Source of the DNA: Clostridium sp. C8-1-8
GTDB taxonomy: Bacteria; Bacillota; Clostridia; Clostridiales; Clostridiaceae
NCBI RefSeq assembly: GCF_009928445.1
Contig: NZ_JAABNO010000012.1
Span: forward strand, 101,043-165,042
DNA length: 64,000 nt
Direction: 5' to 3'
In this document: positions 48,574 through 56,921 of the stretch, piece after piece
Layout of the letters: every line of letters starts with the position of its first letter
Position numbering within the stretch: position 1 is the stretch's first letter
Translations under genes and position numbers: made by a program
The notes under the pieces: generated by a model
The model's database searches: none
What the model saw: the letters and a program-made list of their open reading frames with translations, nothing else
What the model was told of the DNA's origin: nothing

Positions 48574-48816
48574 TTACTGTCCTTCTATTCTATTTACTAA
48601 TAGTTCAAAGCCTTCAGTATGCTCTATTATCAAAGCTGCTTCTTCACATTCTGAAGCTTTACTTATGGCTTTAAAGGCAAATCTAAGGGAGTCTTCAAAT
48701 ATTCCATTGAAGCTCCCCACCTTTATATATATCGCATCGACCTTTTTCAAATTATAAGCTTTAACATTATCAGTAACTATTTTATATATTTCAAAGGCTA
48801 TGGAGGCTTCATGCAT
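48574..48816 (-). CDS. hypA: Nickel chaperone HypA, lacking the zinc domain
   Basis: An 80-aa HypA-like protein starting MHEASIAFEIYKIV, so the nickel ligand His2 is kept. I choose the start at 48816 because it gives MHE and has GGTGA 5 nt upstream; an in-frame ATG lies four codons earlier. The core KVDAIYIKVGSFNGIFEDSLRFAFKAIS is normal. HypA is usually about 113-118 aa with a CxxC...CxxC zinc loop at about 70-95. Here the chain goes straight from ALIIEHTEG to FELLVNRIEG, which corresponds to the usual ending, so the zinc loop seems cleanly missing. No extra frame holds it. Confidence 0.9.
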   Translation of the reverse strand: MHEASIAFEIYKIVTDNVKAYNLKKVDAIYIKVGSFNGIFEDSLRFAFKAISKASECEEAALIIEHTEGFELLVNRIEGQ

Positions 48817-49282
48817 AGCTTTCACCAAGTTTCATACATTTATCTTCAATTATCTTATAAACTTCATTACATATATCATCCAACTTATTCTTAATCTCTT
48901 CTGAAAGCTCCAAGTTGAAACTAATCTTTGCTATTTTAATCCCTATTATAGTTCCATCTACGTTCAAATTGGCTTTATTAATAACACTAACTAAACTGAA
49001 ATTGTGCATATATGATAATTCATCACAATGGTTCTTAGCCTGCTGTAAAGACAACAAAGTTATTTGTCCATAATATTCACCTAAGGATGTGCTATCTAAA
49101 ATAAATACATAATCTCCATCTTCTATATGGTCCAAAGCAAAGTCAATATCAGTCTCAGCTTTTACACAGGTTAGATCAAATGAACTCAGCTTCGATCTTT
49201 CTTCAATAGAATCAATTATCTTAAGAGCCACCCCATCATCTCCCATAAGTATGTTTCCTATGGCAATCACCTTAAATCTCAT
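48809..49282 (-). CDS. Hydrogenase maturation protease (HyaD/HycI type)
   Basis: A 157-aa nickel-dependent endopeptidase that clips the C-terminal tail of the large subunit once nickel is in place. The start MRFKVIAIGNILMGDDGVA has the conserved Asp, FILDSTSLG carries the second ligand region, and a His lies in MHNFSL. It overlaps the large-subunit gene by 4 nt, as expected for its substrate, and overlaps hypA by 8 nt. Length is normal. The expected target cut is after His452 of the large subunit. Confidence 0.9.
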   Translation of the reverse strand: MRFKVIAIGNILMGDDGVALKIIDSIEERSKLSSFDLTCVKAETDIDFALDHIEDGDYVFILDSTSLGEYYGQITLLSLQQAKNHCDELSYMHNFSLVSVINKANLNVDGTIIGIKIAKISFNLELSEEIKNKLDDICNEVYKIIEDKCMKLGESYA

Positions 49283-50679
49283 ACAAGCCTTATAACAAAA
49301 TCATCAGATTTATCACTTATAATATGAGTAGCACAGGAAACGCATGGATCAAAGGATCTCACTATACGTCCTAGCTCTGAAGGATTTTTTACATCTTCTA
49401 TATAAGTTCCAATTAAAGCTTTTTCTATAACTCCTTTATTTCCATTAGAGTCCTCAGGAGATATGTTCCATCCAGATGGTGTTATTATGTTGTAGTTCTT
49501 TATCTTTTTGTCTTCGATGGTTATCCAGTGTGCTAAAGCACCTCTCGTGGTGTCTCTAAGACCTACTCCTTTAGAAGTCACAGGTATTTCCCAGGAGTTT
49601 TGTACAGCAGGTATGAGTTTTACTTTTTCTAAAAGATCCTCCATTATATCTGCAACTATCTTAGTTTCCATTACTCTAGCTGTAACCCTATCAAGAGTTG
49701 ATATTCCTTTATTATATCTTCCACTAATCCAAAGTCTAGCTAGCGGTCCAACCTCCATAGGAACACCATTATATCTAGCAGCTTTAACCCAAGAATATGC
49801 ATCTTTTTTGGTTATATTGGGCTGCCATGCTACATCGTCTTCCTTTAAAAGCTCTTTTGAGGCTGAGTAATAGGAGTGAACTATATCTTCATTTATTTTT
49901 GCTGGGTCAAAAGCTTGCTTTTTATTATCAATAATCGCTCCAGCTTTGCAATATAACATAGAACCATTAAAATCTCTATCAAATGCCCCATAGCTTAAGA
50001 AGTTACCATATCCCGCTCCATTTTTAAAATCTTCTGAATAATACTTAGAAATCGTAGCTATATCTTCAAACATTATATTATTTATGAAATCCTTTATGGA
50101 TGCTAAAGTAGCCTTAAGCTCTATTAGTTTTGATACATCAAGATTGACAGTTACTCCTCCTACAAAAATTCCGTGAGTATGAGGAGCTTTTCCTCCCAAA
50201 AGAGCAAGCATCCTATGAGCCGCCCTGCTATATTTAAAAGCCTCTATATAATGATTGTTTATTTTTGAATTTACTTCTCTAGGTATCTTATATTTTCTTT
50301 GATCCTTAGCCGGATTAACCTCAATCTGAGCATAGTCAGGTACAGTGAATTGATAGAAATGTCTTATATGGTTTTGTAAAAACTCACAGCCGTGCATTAT
50401 CTGTCTTATTATATTGCCATTATTATCAGGCTCCACTCCCATTGCGTTCTCCACTGCGATAGAAGATACAAACCCGTGAGCTGTGGAGCATATACCACAT
50501 ATTCTTTCTGTGAAATATATTGCATCAAAAGGTGATCTTCCCTTTATCATTTCTTCGAAGCCTCTAAATAAATGCCCATTTGTCCTAGCATCCACCACTA
50601 CATTCTTATCTATGGTCACTTCTATCTGCATAAAACCACTTATTCTAGTTATAGGATTGATTACTACTTTTTCACTCAT
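49279..50679 (-). CDS. [NiFe] hydrogenase large subunit
   Basis: A 466-aa catalytic subunit carrying the Ni-Fe(CN)2CO site. The N-terminal L1 motif is RICGICSTAH (Cys61, Cys64, His68) and the C-terminal L2 motif DPCVSCATH (Cys446, Cys449, His452). A 14-residue tail (IISDKSDDFVIRLV) follows His452 and would be removed by the protease encoded next. It is shorter than typical group 1 large subunits (about 550-600 aa). No membrane cytochrome b gene is present. It is coupled by 4-nt overlaps to both neighbours. Confidence 0.96.
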   Translation of the reverse strand: MSEKVVINPITRISGFMQIEVTIDKNVVVDARTNGHLFRGFEEMIKGRSPFDAIYFTERICGICSTAHGFVSSIAVENAMGVEPDNNGNIIRQIMHGCEFLQNHIRHFYQFTVPDYAQIEVNPAKDQRKYKIPREVNSKINNHYIEAFKYSRAAHRMLALLGGKAPHTHGIFVGGVTVNLDVSKLIELKATLASIKDFINNIMFEDIATISKYYSEDFKNGAGYGNFLSYGAFDRDFNGSMLYCKAGAIIDNKKQAFDPAKINEDIVHSYYSASKELLKEDDVAWQPNITKKDAYSWVKAARYNGVPMEVGPLARLWISGRYNKGISTLDRVTARVMETKIVADIMEDLLEKVKLIPAVQNSWEIPVTSKGVGLRDTTRGALAHWITIEDKKIKNYNIITPSGWNISPEDSNGNKGVIEKALIGTYIEDVKNPSELGRIVRSFDPCVSCATHIISDKSDDFVIRLV

Positions 50680-51548
50680 TGCTTTTCTCCAGACTGAAAA
50701 TTAATAAAGGGTTCCATACTATCTGGAAATCCACTATTCACACATCCAATACATGGTGTATTATCTTCAACAGGCCAGTTTACCCTATCATTCCATTTTC
50801 TTAAAGGGCAATCCGATCTAGTGATAGGACCTCTGCATCCAAGTTGAAACATACACTCTTTGTCTCCAAGTTTTTTTGCAAAGACCTTCTTATCAAAATA
50901 TGACCTTCTAGAACAATAAGTATGAATAGTAGCTTCATATAGAAATAAAGGTCTTCCTTCAGTATCTAAATCTGGCAAACCATAGAGAATTAAATGTGCA
51001 ATGGTGCTTATCACCCATTGTGGATGAGCAGGACATCCTGGAATCCTTATGACTTTTACCTTTTGATCTGATAAAAAGTCAGGTACGCTCTTGCTTTGAG
51101 ATGGATTGGGGCTAGCAGCTGATGGTCCCCCATAAGAAGCGCAAGTCCCTACTGAAAGTATATACTTAGCTTTTCCAGCTGCCAAAGACACTGCCTCAGC
51201 TCCTGATATGAGTTTTCCGTTATATTCAGCTATAATATTATAAAAACCATTGTCTCTTGAGGTTACAGCACCTTCTACCACTAAAATAAACTCAGTATCT
51301 AAAGTTTCAAGAAATTTTTCAAAGGCTCTCTGTCCTTCAGCCCCCATTACACTATTATTGTAGGTTATCTCTACCATCTCACTAAGAAAATATATAGCAT
51401 CAGGGTTATTTGCATCCAAAAGAGAGATTATATTACCTGAGCATCCGCAAGCTTCTAGCCAAATAAGTTTAGTCTTTTTTATGGAATCATTCTTTATTCC
51501 ATCTATAGTAGCCTGTAAAAGTTCTCTTTGACATCTTTTCTTAGACAC
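50676..51548 (-). CDS. [NiFe] hydrogenase small subunit, no Tat signal
   Basis: A 290-aa electron-transfer subunit with three Fe-S cluster regions. The proximal region has EACGCSGN (a CxC in place of the usual CTGC), VGTCASYGG and IPGCPAHP. The medial and distal region has IHTYCSRRSYFD, CMFQLGCRGP, SDCPLRKWND and NTPCIGCVNSGFPD. There is no Tat leader or C-terminal membrane anchor, so the enzyme is probably cytoplasmic. It is the first gene of the operon. The electron partner (ferredoxin, NAD-linked subunit) is not encoded nearby. Uptake or bidirectional use cannot be decided here. Confidence 0.95.
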   Translation of the reverse strand: MSKKRCQRELLQATIDGIKNDSIKKTKLIWLEACGCSGNIISLLDANNPDAIYFLSEMVEITYNNSVMGAEGQRAFEKFLETLDTEFILVVEGAVTSRDNGFYNIIAEYNGKLISGAEAVSLAAGKAKYILSVGTCASYGGPSAASPNPSQSKSVPDFLSDQKVKVIRIPGCPAHPQWVISTIAHLILYGLPDLDTEGRPLFLYEATIHTYCSRRSYFDKKVFAKKLGDKECMFQLGCRGPITRSDCPLRKWNDRVNWPVEDNTPCIGCVNSGFPDSMEPFINFQSGEKQ

Positions 51549-51848
51549 TTTATCCTCTTATCCAATTAATTGCTTGATAAATTGTATTCTTTACTTTAAG
51601 TTTTTAGACTTTTTTAAAGCTACTTATGTATAAAGGTATCCCTTTTCTCAGAAAATATGTACCGTCGAATTTCATCTATCAAGGAAAAGTTATCTTGAAA
51701 ACAGCTTTTAATTTAACTCTTACCTGTCTTCGAAATCATATTAATTAGAGGATAATCACCAATAGAGATAAAAATATAAAAAGCAACTAATTAATAAACT
51801 TAATCTATTAATTAGCTGCTTTTTAATATATTCAGAAATTTGCACTAC
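51549..51848. other. Intergenic region upstream of the hydrogenase operon
   Basis: About 300 nt. It must contain the hydrogenase promoter, but no clear -35/-10 pair or dyad stands out. The azoreductase terminator occupies 51779-51824. A 23-codon - strand frame (near 51600-51670) is too short to call. Confidence 0.4.
51779..51824 (-). terminator. Terminator of the azoreductase gene
   Basis: Arms of 18 nt (51779-51796 with 51806-51823, one mismatch), and a T-rich - strand tail after it. It lies 25 nt past the stop. Confidence 0.8.
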
Positions 51849-52454
51849 TTAGAAGTTCTTTGCTAATTCCTTTGCTTTGTTTATTGCATCTCCTACAATT
51901 GCATCAACATCTTGCCCAATAACATCAAGCATCTCAGCTGCTATAGTAGTAAAATCAGTTATTCCAAGGAAGCCTAATATGGTTCTTAGATATCTATCTC
52001 CCATTTCAAAAGCTGCTGCGGGACCTTCGGAATAAGCACCGCCTCTTCCAACTATATGAACTGCTTTCTTTCCCTGTAAAAGTCCAACTGGCCCTTGTTC
52101 AGTATACTTAAAGGTTATTCCAGTAACACTAATATAATCTATATAAGCTTTTAGTATTGCTGGAATACTTAAGTTCCATAATGGTGCAGCAATTACATAT
52201 TTATCAGCCTCAGCAAACTGATATGTATACTTTAAAACTGAATTTTTTCTACTTTCTTCAGTCTTAGGCCCAAAAACCTCTGATAAATCTTCTGCTGACA
52301 GAAAATTAATGTCCTCCTTATATAAATCTAGGGTTATTACCTCATCATCTGGATGAGCTTTTATATACTCCACAATAAAACTATCTGAAATCTTATAAGT
52401 TCTCGATACTCCTTCTGGCTTTGCATTTGCTTTAATATACAACACTTTACTCAT
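51849..52454 (-). CDS. azoR: FMN-dependent NADH azoreductase
   Basis: A 201-aa flavodoxin-fold oxidoreductase of the AzoR family. The start is the ATG at 52454 (MSKVLYIKANAKPEGVSRTY, AGGAG upstream); a longer frame begins 10 codons earlier, before that ribosome site. Conserved FMN-binding pieces are SRTYKISDSF, APLWNLSIPAILKAYIDYI and GRGGAYSEGP. It reduces quinones and azo compounds two electrons at a time with NADH. It is transcribed alone. Confidence 0.92.
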   Translation of the reverse strand: MSKVLYIKANAKPEGVSRTYKISDSFIVEYIKAHPDDEVITLDLYKEDINFLSAEDLSEVFGPKTEESRKNSVLKYTYQFAEADKYVIAAPLWNLSIPAILKAYIDYISVTGITFKYTEQGPVGLLQGKKAVHIVGRGGAYSEGPAAAFEMGDRYLRTILGFLGITDFTTIAAEMLDVIGQDVDAIVGDAINKAKELAKNF

Positions 52455-52594
52455 GTTACTCAGCTCCTTTTTAATAGTATTCACTGTATTAGGATGTACC
52501 TTTCTGAAATAAATACACTGGTCGTTATAAATTACGTAAAGATTTCATAAAAAATTCTCAGTAATTTATTTGCACGTATACTTTTTTAAATGTA

Positions 52595-52632
52595 TATAAA
52601 AAATAAGCTAACCTATTAAGGGCTAGCCTATT
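52595..52632 (-). terminator. Terminator of motAB
   Basis: The 12-bp stem AATAGGCTAGCC pairs with GGTTAGCTTATT (two G-U pairs) on the - strand, followed by TTTTTATA. It starts 6 nt past the motB stop. Confidence 0.85.
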
Positions 52633-52637
52633 TCCTA

Positions 52638-53465
52638 TTATTCATGTGAAGTTGTAGTTTGTGTTTCACTTGTCTTACTAGTAGTATTAGTTTGAGTTTG
52701 ATTAGTTGTAGTAGTTTGAGCTTGTTGAGCATATTTACGGATTATAAATATTTCAACTCTTCTATTCTTTGCTCTGCCTTCTGCAGTATCATTACTGTAC
52801 TTAGGCCTGTGTTCTCCATAAGCTTGAATAGAAATCTTATCAGTACTTACTCCTCCAGATCCAACCATAAAGTTCATTACATTTATAGCACGCATAGCAC
52901 TTAAATCCCAGTTAGATCTAAACTTACTAGTAGTTATAGGTACATTGTCAGTATGTCCAACTACTTTTATTTCATTATCTAAGCCTTTAATCATCTTTGA
53001 TATCTCAACTAGCAGTGGATTTACAGTCTTAAGCACCTGTGCATCTCCAGAATTAAATAGTACTGCATCCTGTATAGATATTTCTAATCCTTCTTTATTA
53101 AGCTCTATTTTTACTTTGTCAGAATATCCTTTACTTTGAATTTCTGATTCTAGATTTTTCTTTACTTCATTCATAGCGTCTTCTTCTTTTTCCTTATTGG
53201 ACTTTTCAGTGGCTGTACCAGCATTAGCCGCCTCGGACTGGACAACTGCTGTTGAGCTAGTTCCACCTTCTGCCATTACTGAAGAACCACCAGAAAATAT
53301 AACGCTAAACTCTGCACTAAGTCTTTGAAGCTTTTGTTGATCTACTTTACTCATGGCAAACATAACTATAAAAAGTGCTAATAGGAGCGTAAGCATGTCC
53401 GCATATGGAATAAGCCAAGTTTCATCAACATGCTCTTCATGATGTTCTTTTTTCTTCTTCATCAT
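52638..53465 (-). CDS. motB: Flagellar stator protein MotB
   Basis: A 275-aa stator subunit. The N-terminal tail is basic (KKKKEHHEEH). One membrane segment (about 20-40) carries the proton-binding Asp23 in PYADMLTLLLALFIVMFAMS, and a plug/linker follows. The OmpA-type peptidoglycan-binding domain (about 125-245) contains VVGHTDNVPITTSKFRSNWDLS and YGEHRPKYSNDTAEGRAKNRRVEI. The C-terminus is a Thr/Gln-rich tail. It is 9 nt downstream of motA. The ion cannot be settled here, though the motif favours H+. Confidence 0.95.
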   Translation of the reverse strand: MMKKKKEHHEEHVDETWLIPYADMLTLLLALFIVMFAMSKVDQQKLQRLSAEFSVIFSGGSSVMAEGGTSSTAVVQSEAANAGTATEKSNKEKEEDAMNEVKKNLESEIQSKGYSDKVKIELNKEGLEISIQDAVLFNSGDAQVLKTVNPLLVEISKMIKGLDNEIKVVGHTDNVPITTSKFRSNWDLSAMRAINVMNFMVGSGGVSTDKISIQAYGEHRPKYSNDTAEGRAKNRRVEIFIIRKYAQQAQTTTTNQTQTNTTSKTSETQTTTSHE

Positions 53466-53474
53466 TTATCTCCT

Positions 53475-54260
53475 TTATTTTTCAGCATTTTGACCAACTA
53501 CTTTTTCTCTCTCTTTAGGCTCTAGCATACCTACTAGTCTAGCCTCAATACTCTTAGGGTTCTTTCCTGCTTGAATAGCTAGTATCCCCTCAAGAATGAT
53601 TTTCATCATACTTATTTCCTCATGTGATTTTCTCTTAAGTCTAGATGCAAATGGATGGAACACAACGTATCCGAAGAATATACCATAAAGCGTAGCAACG
53701 AAGGCTCCAGCTATCATGTGTCCTAGCTTTTCAGTATCATTAAGATTACCAAGAGCTCCTATAAGACCAACAACGGCTCCAAGAACTCCAAGTGTAGGAG
53801 CTGAACCACCTGCTGTAGTAAATACGGATGCTCCTAATCTATGTCTTTCTTCAGTACCATCAATTTCTATTTCTAGAGCTTCTACTATATCATCCGGTTC
53901 AACACCGTCTACGACCATTTCAAGACCTTTTTTCATAAACTTGTTTTCCATTGTTTGCACAGTACTTTCAAGTGCTAACAAACCATTCTTACGAGTAGTT
54001 TGAGCCATTTCTACAATCTGCTTTATAACTTCTGCAGGGTCGTCCTTTCCTTCCCCTTTAAAAAGAATTCCAAACAATCTAGGAATATTTAAAAATTCTT
54101 TCTTTGGAAAGGAATTCATTACTGCTGCTGCTGTACCTACAAGTATAATGATTGCTGCTGCTGGATTTAATAGTACTGCTACGTTTGCTCCTTTTACTAT
54201 CATACCTACAACAATGGCAAGAAGCCCTGTAATAACACCTATTATTAGAAAAATATCCAA
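53475..54260 (-). CDS. motA: Flagellar stator protein MotA
   Basis: A 261-aa stator subunit with four membrane segments (about 3-22, 30-50, 148-170, 182-202) and a large cytoplasmic loop (about 60-145) that contacts FliG. It has the family segments GGSAPTLGVLGAVVGLIGALGNLNDTEKLG and FVATLYGIFFGYVVFHPFASRLK. The GGGGGA ribosome site precedes the ATG. It is the first gene of the motAB operon; no other flagellar genes are in the window. Confidence 0.95.
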   Translation of the reverse strand: MDIFLIIGVITGLLAIVVGMIVKGANVAVLLNPAAAIIILVGTAAAVMNSFPKKEFLNIPRLFGILFKGEGKDDPAEVIKQIVEMAQTTRKNGLLALESTVQTMENKFMKKGLEMVVDGVEPDDIVEALEIEIDGTEERHRLGASVFTTAGGSAPTLGVLGAVVGLIGALGNLNDTEKLGHMIAGAFVATLYGIFFGYVVFHPFASRLKRKSHEEISMMKIILEGILAIQAGKNPKSIEARLVGMLEPKEREKVVGQNAEK

Positions 54261-54441
54261 AATTTCATCCCCCTTGTTACTTTATATTCGACAATTATTT
54301 AGTATTTTTGCACTATTCATAAAGTTATCATATCATAGTAAATATTAATTTAAAACTAGATTTTATCAAATAATTCAGTGGAATTTTTAATATAAACTTT
54401 AGCAATCTTCCAATGAAACCATAGAAAAACCAATTACTGAA

Positions 54442-54552
54442 TTAATACAAATCAGAGAATTTATCAATAATATCAGCTATAAAAATAACTTTACCTTCTA
54501 CATCTTTTAGTCTTCCTATGTCGAAACTTAACTTATAAATATTTAAAAACCA
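54442..54552 (-). pseudogene. Possible gene relic upstream of motA
   Basis: A 36-codon - strand frame reads SFDIGRLKDVEGKVIFIADI then IDKFSDLY and stop. The pattern is weakly like the end of HD/HD-GYP phosphodiesterase domains (ARIIAIADVFDAL). It has no start codon or ribosome site and a stop just before it. It may be a decayed c-di-GMP hydrolase end or chance. Confidence 0.25.
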
Positions 54553-54983
54553 CTATATCATCTTAACCAGTCATTTTCACGCTCTTTTTTCCCAACTAGT
54601 TAAAACTATTGTAGCTAGTCATTAGTTGCTTTATCTCTTTAGCTTTATAAATAAATGTTTAGCTTATATAAAATACATTTACACTAATTCAAGCTAAACT
54701 CACTAAAGATCAAACACTTATAATTTCACATTTAAACATATATAAATTAATAGTTCTAACAATATACCATTTCAAACCAAAACTACTTTCCTAATTTCTC
54801 TGAGTTCTAAAAAACAACTTTTACATGCTATTAATATCTCCCTTTAAAATCATTCTAAATCATAGCAAAATTGAAATATGAAATGGTAGGATCTTGCCAC
54901 AGGAATACTGTGCTTCTAGTTAAATATATCGGATAATTACTAAAAAACTTAAATTGAAAAGAATACCTAATTTATAATAAAGA

Positions 54984-55013
54984 AACTCACTGAAGTAGCT
55001 GCTTCAGTGAGTT
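54984..55013 (-). terminator. Hairpin terminator of the cupin gene
   Basis: Perfect 12-bp stem AACTCACTGAAG (54984-54995) / CTTCAGTGAGTT (55002-55013). The - strand tail is TCTTTATTAT, only fairly T-rich. Confidence 0.65.
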
Positions 55014-55037
55014 CTTAAGCTTAATATTTTTTTATAT

Positions 55038-55370
55038 CTACTTTATAAAATCTTCTCTGTAAGGAGTAAATACGTCTAACAATACGCCCTTTTTAAGGCA
55101 TTTGCAGCCATGTACTATAGTAGGATGCTTATACAGAGTATCTCCCTTTTTTACAATGTTCTTTACCCCATCTATCTCGAACTCAAACTCGCCTTGAAGA
55201 ACGTAGGAAAGTTGTGTATGTGGGTGACTATGAAGCGAGCCAACTGCCCCCTCTTCAAAGTGCACTTCCACAGCCATAAGCTGCTCACCATATGCTAATA
55301 TTTTTCTCTTAACTCCTTCACCTGCAGGTTCAAACTTGCAATCCTCTGAATAAACGAAAGCTTTGTCCAT
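55038..55370 (-). CDS. Small cupin-domain protein
   Basis: A 110-aa single-domain cupin. Motif 1 is SLHSHPHTQLSYVLQGEFEFEIDG with its His cluster, and motif 2 includes GDTLYKHPTIVHGCKCL. The metal-binding histidines are present. The start is the ATG at 55370 (MDKAFVYSED) with GGAGG 9 nt upstream; the 42 extra upstream codons look non-coding. It may be a sugar- or small-molecule-binding or isomerase protein. It is a single gene. Confidence 0.85.
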   Translation of the reverse strand: MDKAFVYSEDCKFEPAGEGVKRKILAYGEQLMAVEVHFEEGAVGSLHSHPHTQLSYVLQGEFEFEIDGVKNIVKKGDTLYKHPTIVHGCKCLKKGVLLDVFTPYREDFIK

Positions 55371-55651
55371 TTTCTTTATCCTCCATTTCACTTTTCTATA
55401 ACTGTACCACTTTATACTTAAAGTTATATCTTCAATCTCTCCTAGAAAACCCAAGAAGATATTCAAAAATAGATTTCTAATTTGAGTCAGTGACACATTT
55501 TTATATCCACTAAAATTATATCACACTGAAAGTCTAGGTCTCACTTGACAGTAACTACTAAGTAATATGAATTTATTCCCTACAAATAAAATATCGATTT
55601 TTGAGGCATCTGTCTTTTATATTGAAATGTAATCATATAAAGGATAAATTA

Positions 55652-55684
55652 AAAACAGACACCCCATAATTAGGGTGCCTGCTT
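55652..55684 (-). terminator. Terminator of the riboswitch-controlled gene
   Basis: On the - strand CAGGCACCC pairs with GGGTGTCTG (one G-U), followed by TTTTTAATTT. It starts 12 nt past the stop. Confidence 0.85.
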
Positions 55685-55695
55685 TATCATTAGGA

Positions 55696-56601
55696 CTATT
55701 TCCTTAAAACCATCCAACTCATCACGTGATGAATTGCAAACCCGCCGAAGCTAGGATTTCCACTACAGCTTGTGTAAACTTTGCTCAATTCTTGATTCAT
55801 ATAAGTTTGACCTTCTTCATAAAAGCTTATAGTACCGCCTTCACTTGATTTCTGAGTTTCTACTCCAACTGTAACAGTAGCTCCATATAACTTACCAAAG
55901 CTTAATTCTTTTGAAACTGCACTTGTTATTGCAGTAGCAGTATCTCTGTAAGCCATAATAACTACACTCTTTACGTTCTTTATAACCCACTCAGCTAAGT
56001 TACCAGTACCATATTTATTGCTATAAGTCACTCCGTCAAACCAAAATGCCATATCTACAGCTAAACTAATGCCCAAAGCATTACAATTATTAATAGCACT
56101 TAATAACAGACTTTGGTAGTTAGCTAATACGCCATTCATATTTTGACTATATTGTGAATTTAAATATGGTTCGATATCTAAGTGTACACCATTAAACTTC
56201 TCACCTACAAGAGCTGCATTTTGATACTTGGTTACCCAATCAAAAAGTGCCTGTTGCTTGTAAGACATTCCATCTGAAGCCCAATCTGGAGCTCCATCTA
56301 GAGCTTGTACACCAATATTCTTTAATGAAGCTTTTCTTATAAAAGCCTTATAGTAATCAAAATTTAAGCTATAGTTTACTTGAAGATATATGTTCTTTAC
56401 GTTGTTTGAAGCGGCAAAATTTAGGATATTATCTGCATTTGTTACTATCTGCTGAGTATCCCACAACCAAGTTGAATTTTGCGCGCTCACAACTGGACTT
56501 GTTGTTACCTTACCACTATTTTTATTTGCTGCTATTGCCTCTGTTGGGACAATTAAAGCTACTGCTACAAATAATGATAAGAAAAACTTTGACAATGACA
56601 T
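55696..56601 (-). CDS. Secreted TIM-barrel (GH18-like) protein under c-di-GMP control
   Basis: A 301-aa exported protein with a signal peptide (about 1-24, ending AIAA). The fold suggests a glycosidase-like TIM barrel: NNVKNIYLQVNYSLNFDYYK, KFNGVHLDIEPYLNSQYSQN (a DxE pair placed as in GH18-like barrels), GISLAVDMAFWFDG and KSVVIMAYRDTA. I do not recognise a characterised member. GGGAGGAATT precedes the ATG. A c-di-GMP-I riboswitch occupies the leader, so output follows c-di-GMP level. A role in matrix or cell-wall remodelling is likely but unproven. Confidence 0.8.
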   Translation of the reverse strand: MSLSKFFLSLFVAVALIVPTEAIAANKNSGKVTTSPVVSAQNSTWLWDTQQIVTNADNILNFAASNNVKNIYLQVNYSLNFDYYKAFIRKASLKNIGVQALDGAPDWASDGMSYKQQALFDWVTKYQNAALVGEKFNGVHLDIEPYLNSQYSQNMNGVLANYQSLLLSAINNCNALGISLAVDMAFWFDGVTYSNKYGTGNLAEWVIKNVKSVVIMAYRDTATAITSAVSKELSFGKLYGATVTVGVETQKSSEGGTISFYEEGQTYMNQELSKVYTSCSGNPSFGGFAIHHVMSWMVLRK

Positions 56602-56635
56602 ATAAATTCCTCCCTATGAAAGCCGGGATGGTCCA

Positions 56636-56728
56636 AAAAGGAGTCCTGGCAACCTGGCAACCATGCGATAATAATCGTTTAGGCCCATAGCTTTGCGTCT
56701 TTGCCTTTCGACAAATTTGCCTTTTTCA
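56636..56728 (-). ncRNA. Cyclic di-GMP-I (GEMM) riboswitch
   Basis: On the - strand the aptamer reads in order AAAAAGGCAAATTTGTCGAA, then AGGC, GACGCAAAGC (56699-56690), GGGCCTAAAC (56686-56677), ATTATTATCG, and ATGGTTGCCAGGTTGCC (down to 56648). These are the conserved GEMM-I blocks: GACGCAAAGCC, the GGCCUAAAC receptor side, and GGNNGCCNGGUUGCC. It ends about 35 nt before the coding start. The expression platform is not clear to me; ON or OFF cannot be read by eye. A CCGCTG/CAGCGG hairpin lies just upstream (56740-56758). Confidence 0.92.
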
Positions 56729-56921
56729 AGTATTTTATTCCGCTGTTAATATCAGCGGTATTTCTATTATCGTACAAACAAATCAATTACGTAAGCCTCT
56801 TTCATGATAAAAAAGCAGGAATATACTAGTGTTTCACTGGGCGCAGTTACATATAGTTCCATAGATTGAAAATACTTAAATTACACTCTATACATTAATT
56901 ACCATGCTTTGCAATATTATT

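Larger units (their letters stand above)
54261..55037. other. Long intergenic region upstream of motA
   Basis: About 780 nt, mostly AT-rich. It contains a short coding-like relic (next entry), an inverted repeat GTTTAGCTT (54657-54665) / AAGCTAAAC (54691-54699), and the cupin terminator hairpin at the right end. I looked for a flagellar sigma-28 promoter on the - strand and found no good match. Confidence 0.45.

Noticed and set aside
54500..54600. Flagellar sigma-28 promoter upstream of motA
   Set aside because: The nearest match (TAAA, 15 nt, TTTCGACA) departs too far from GCCGATAA to claim.
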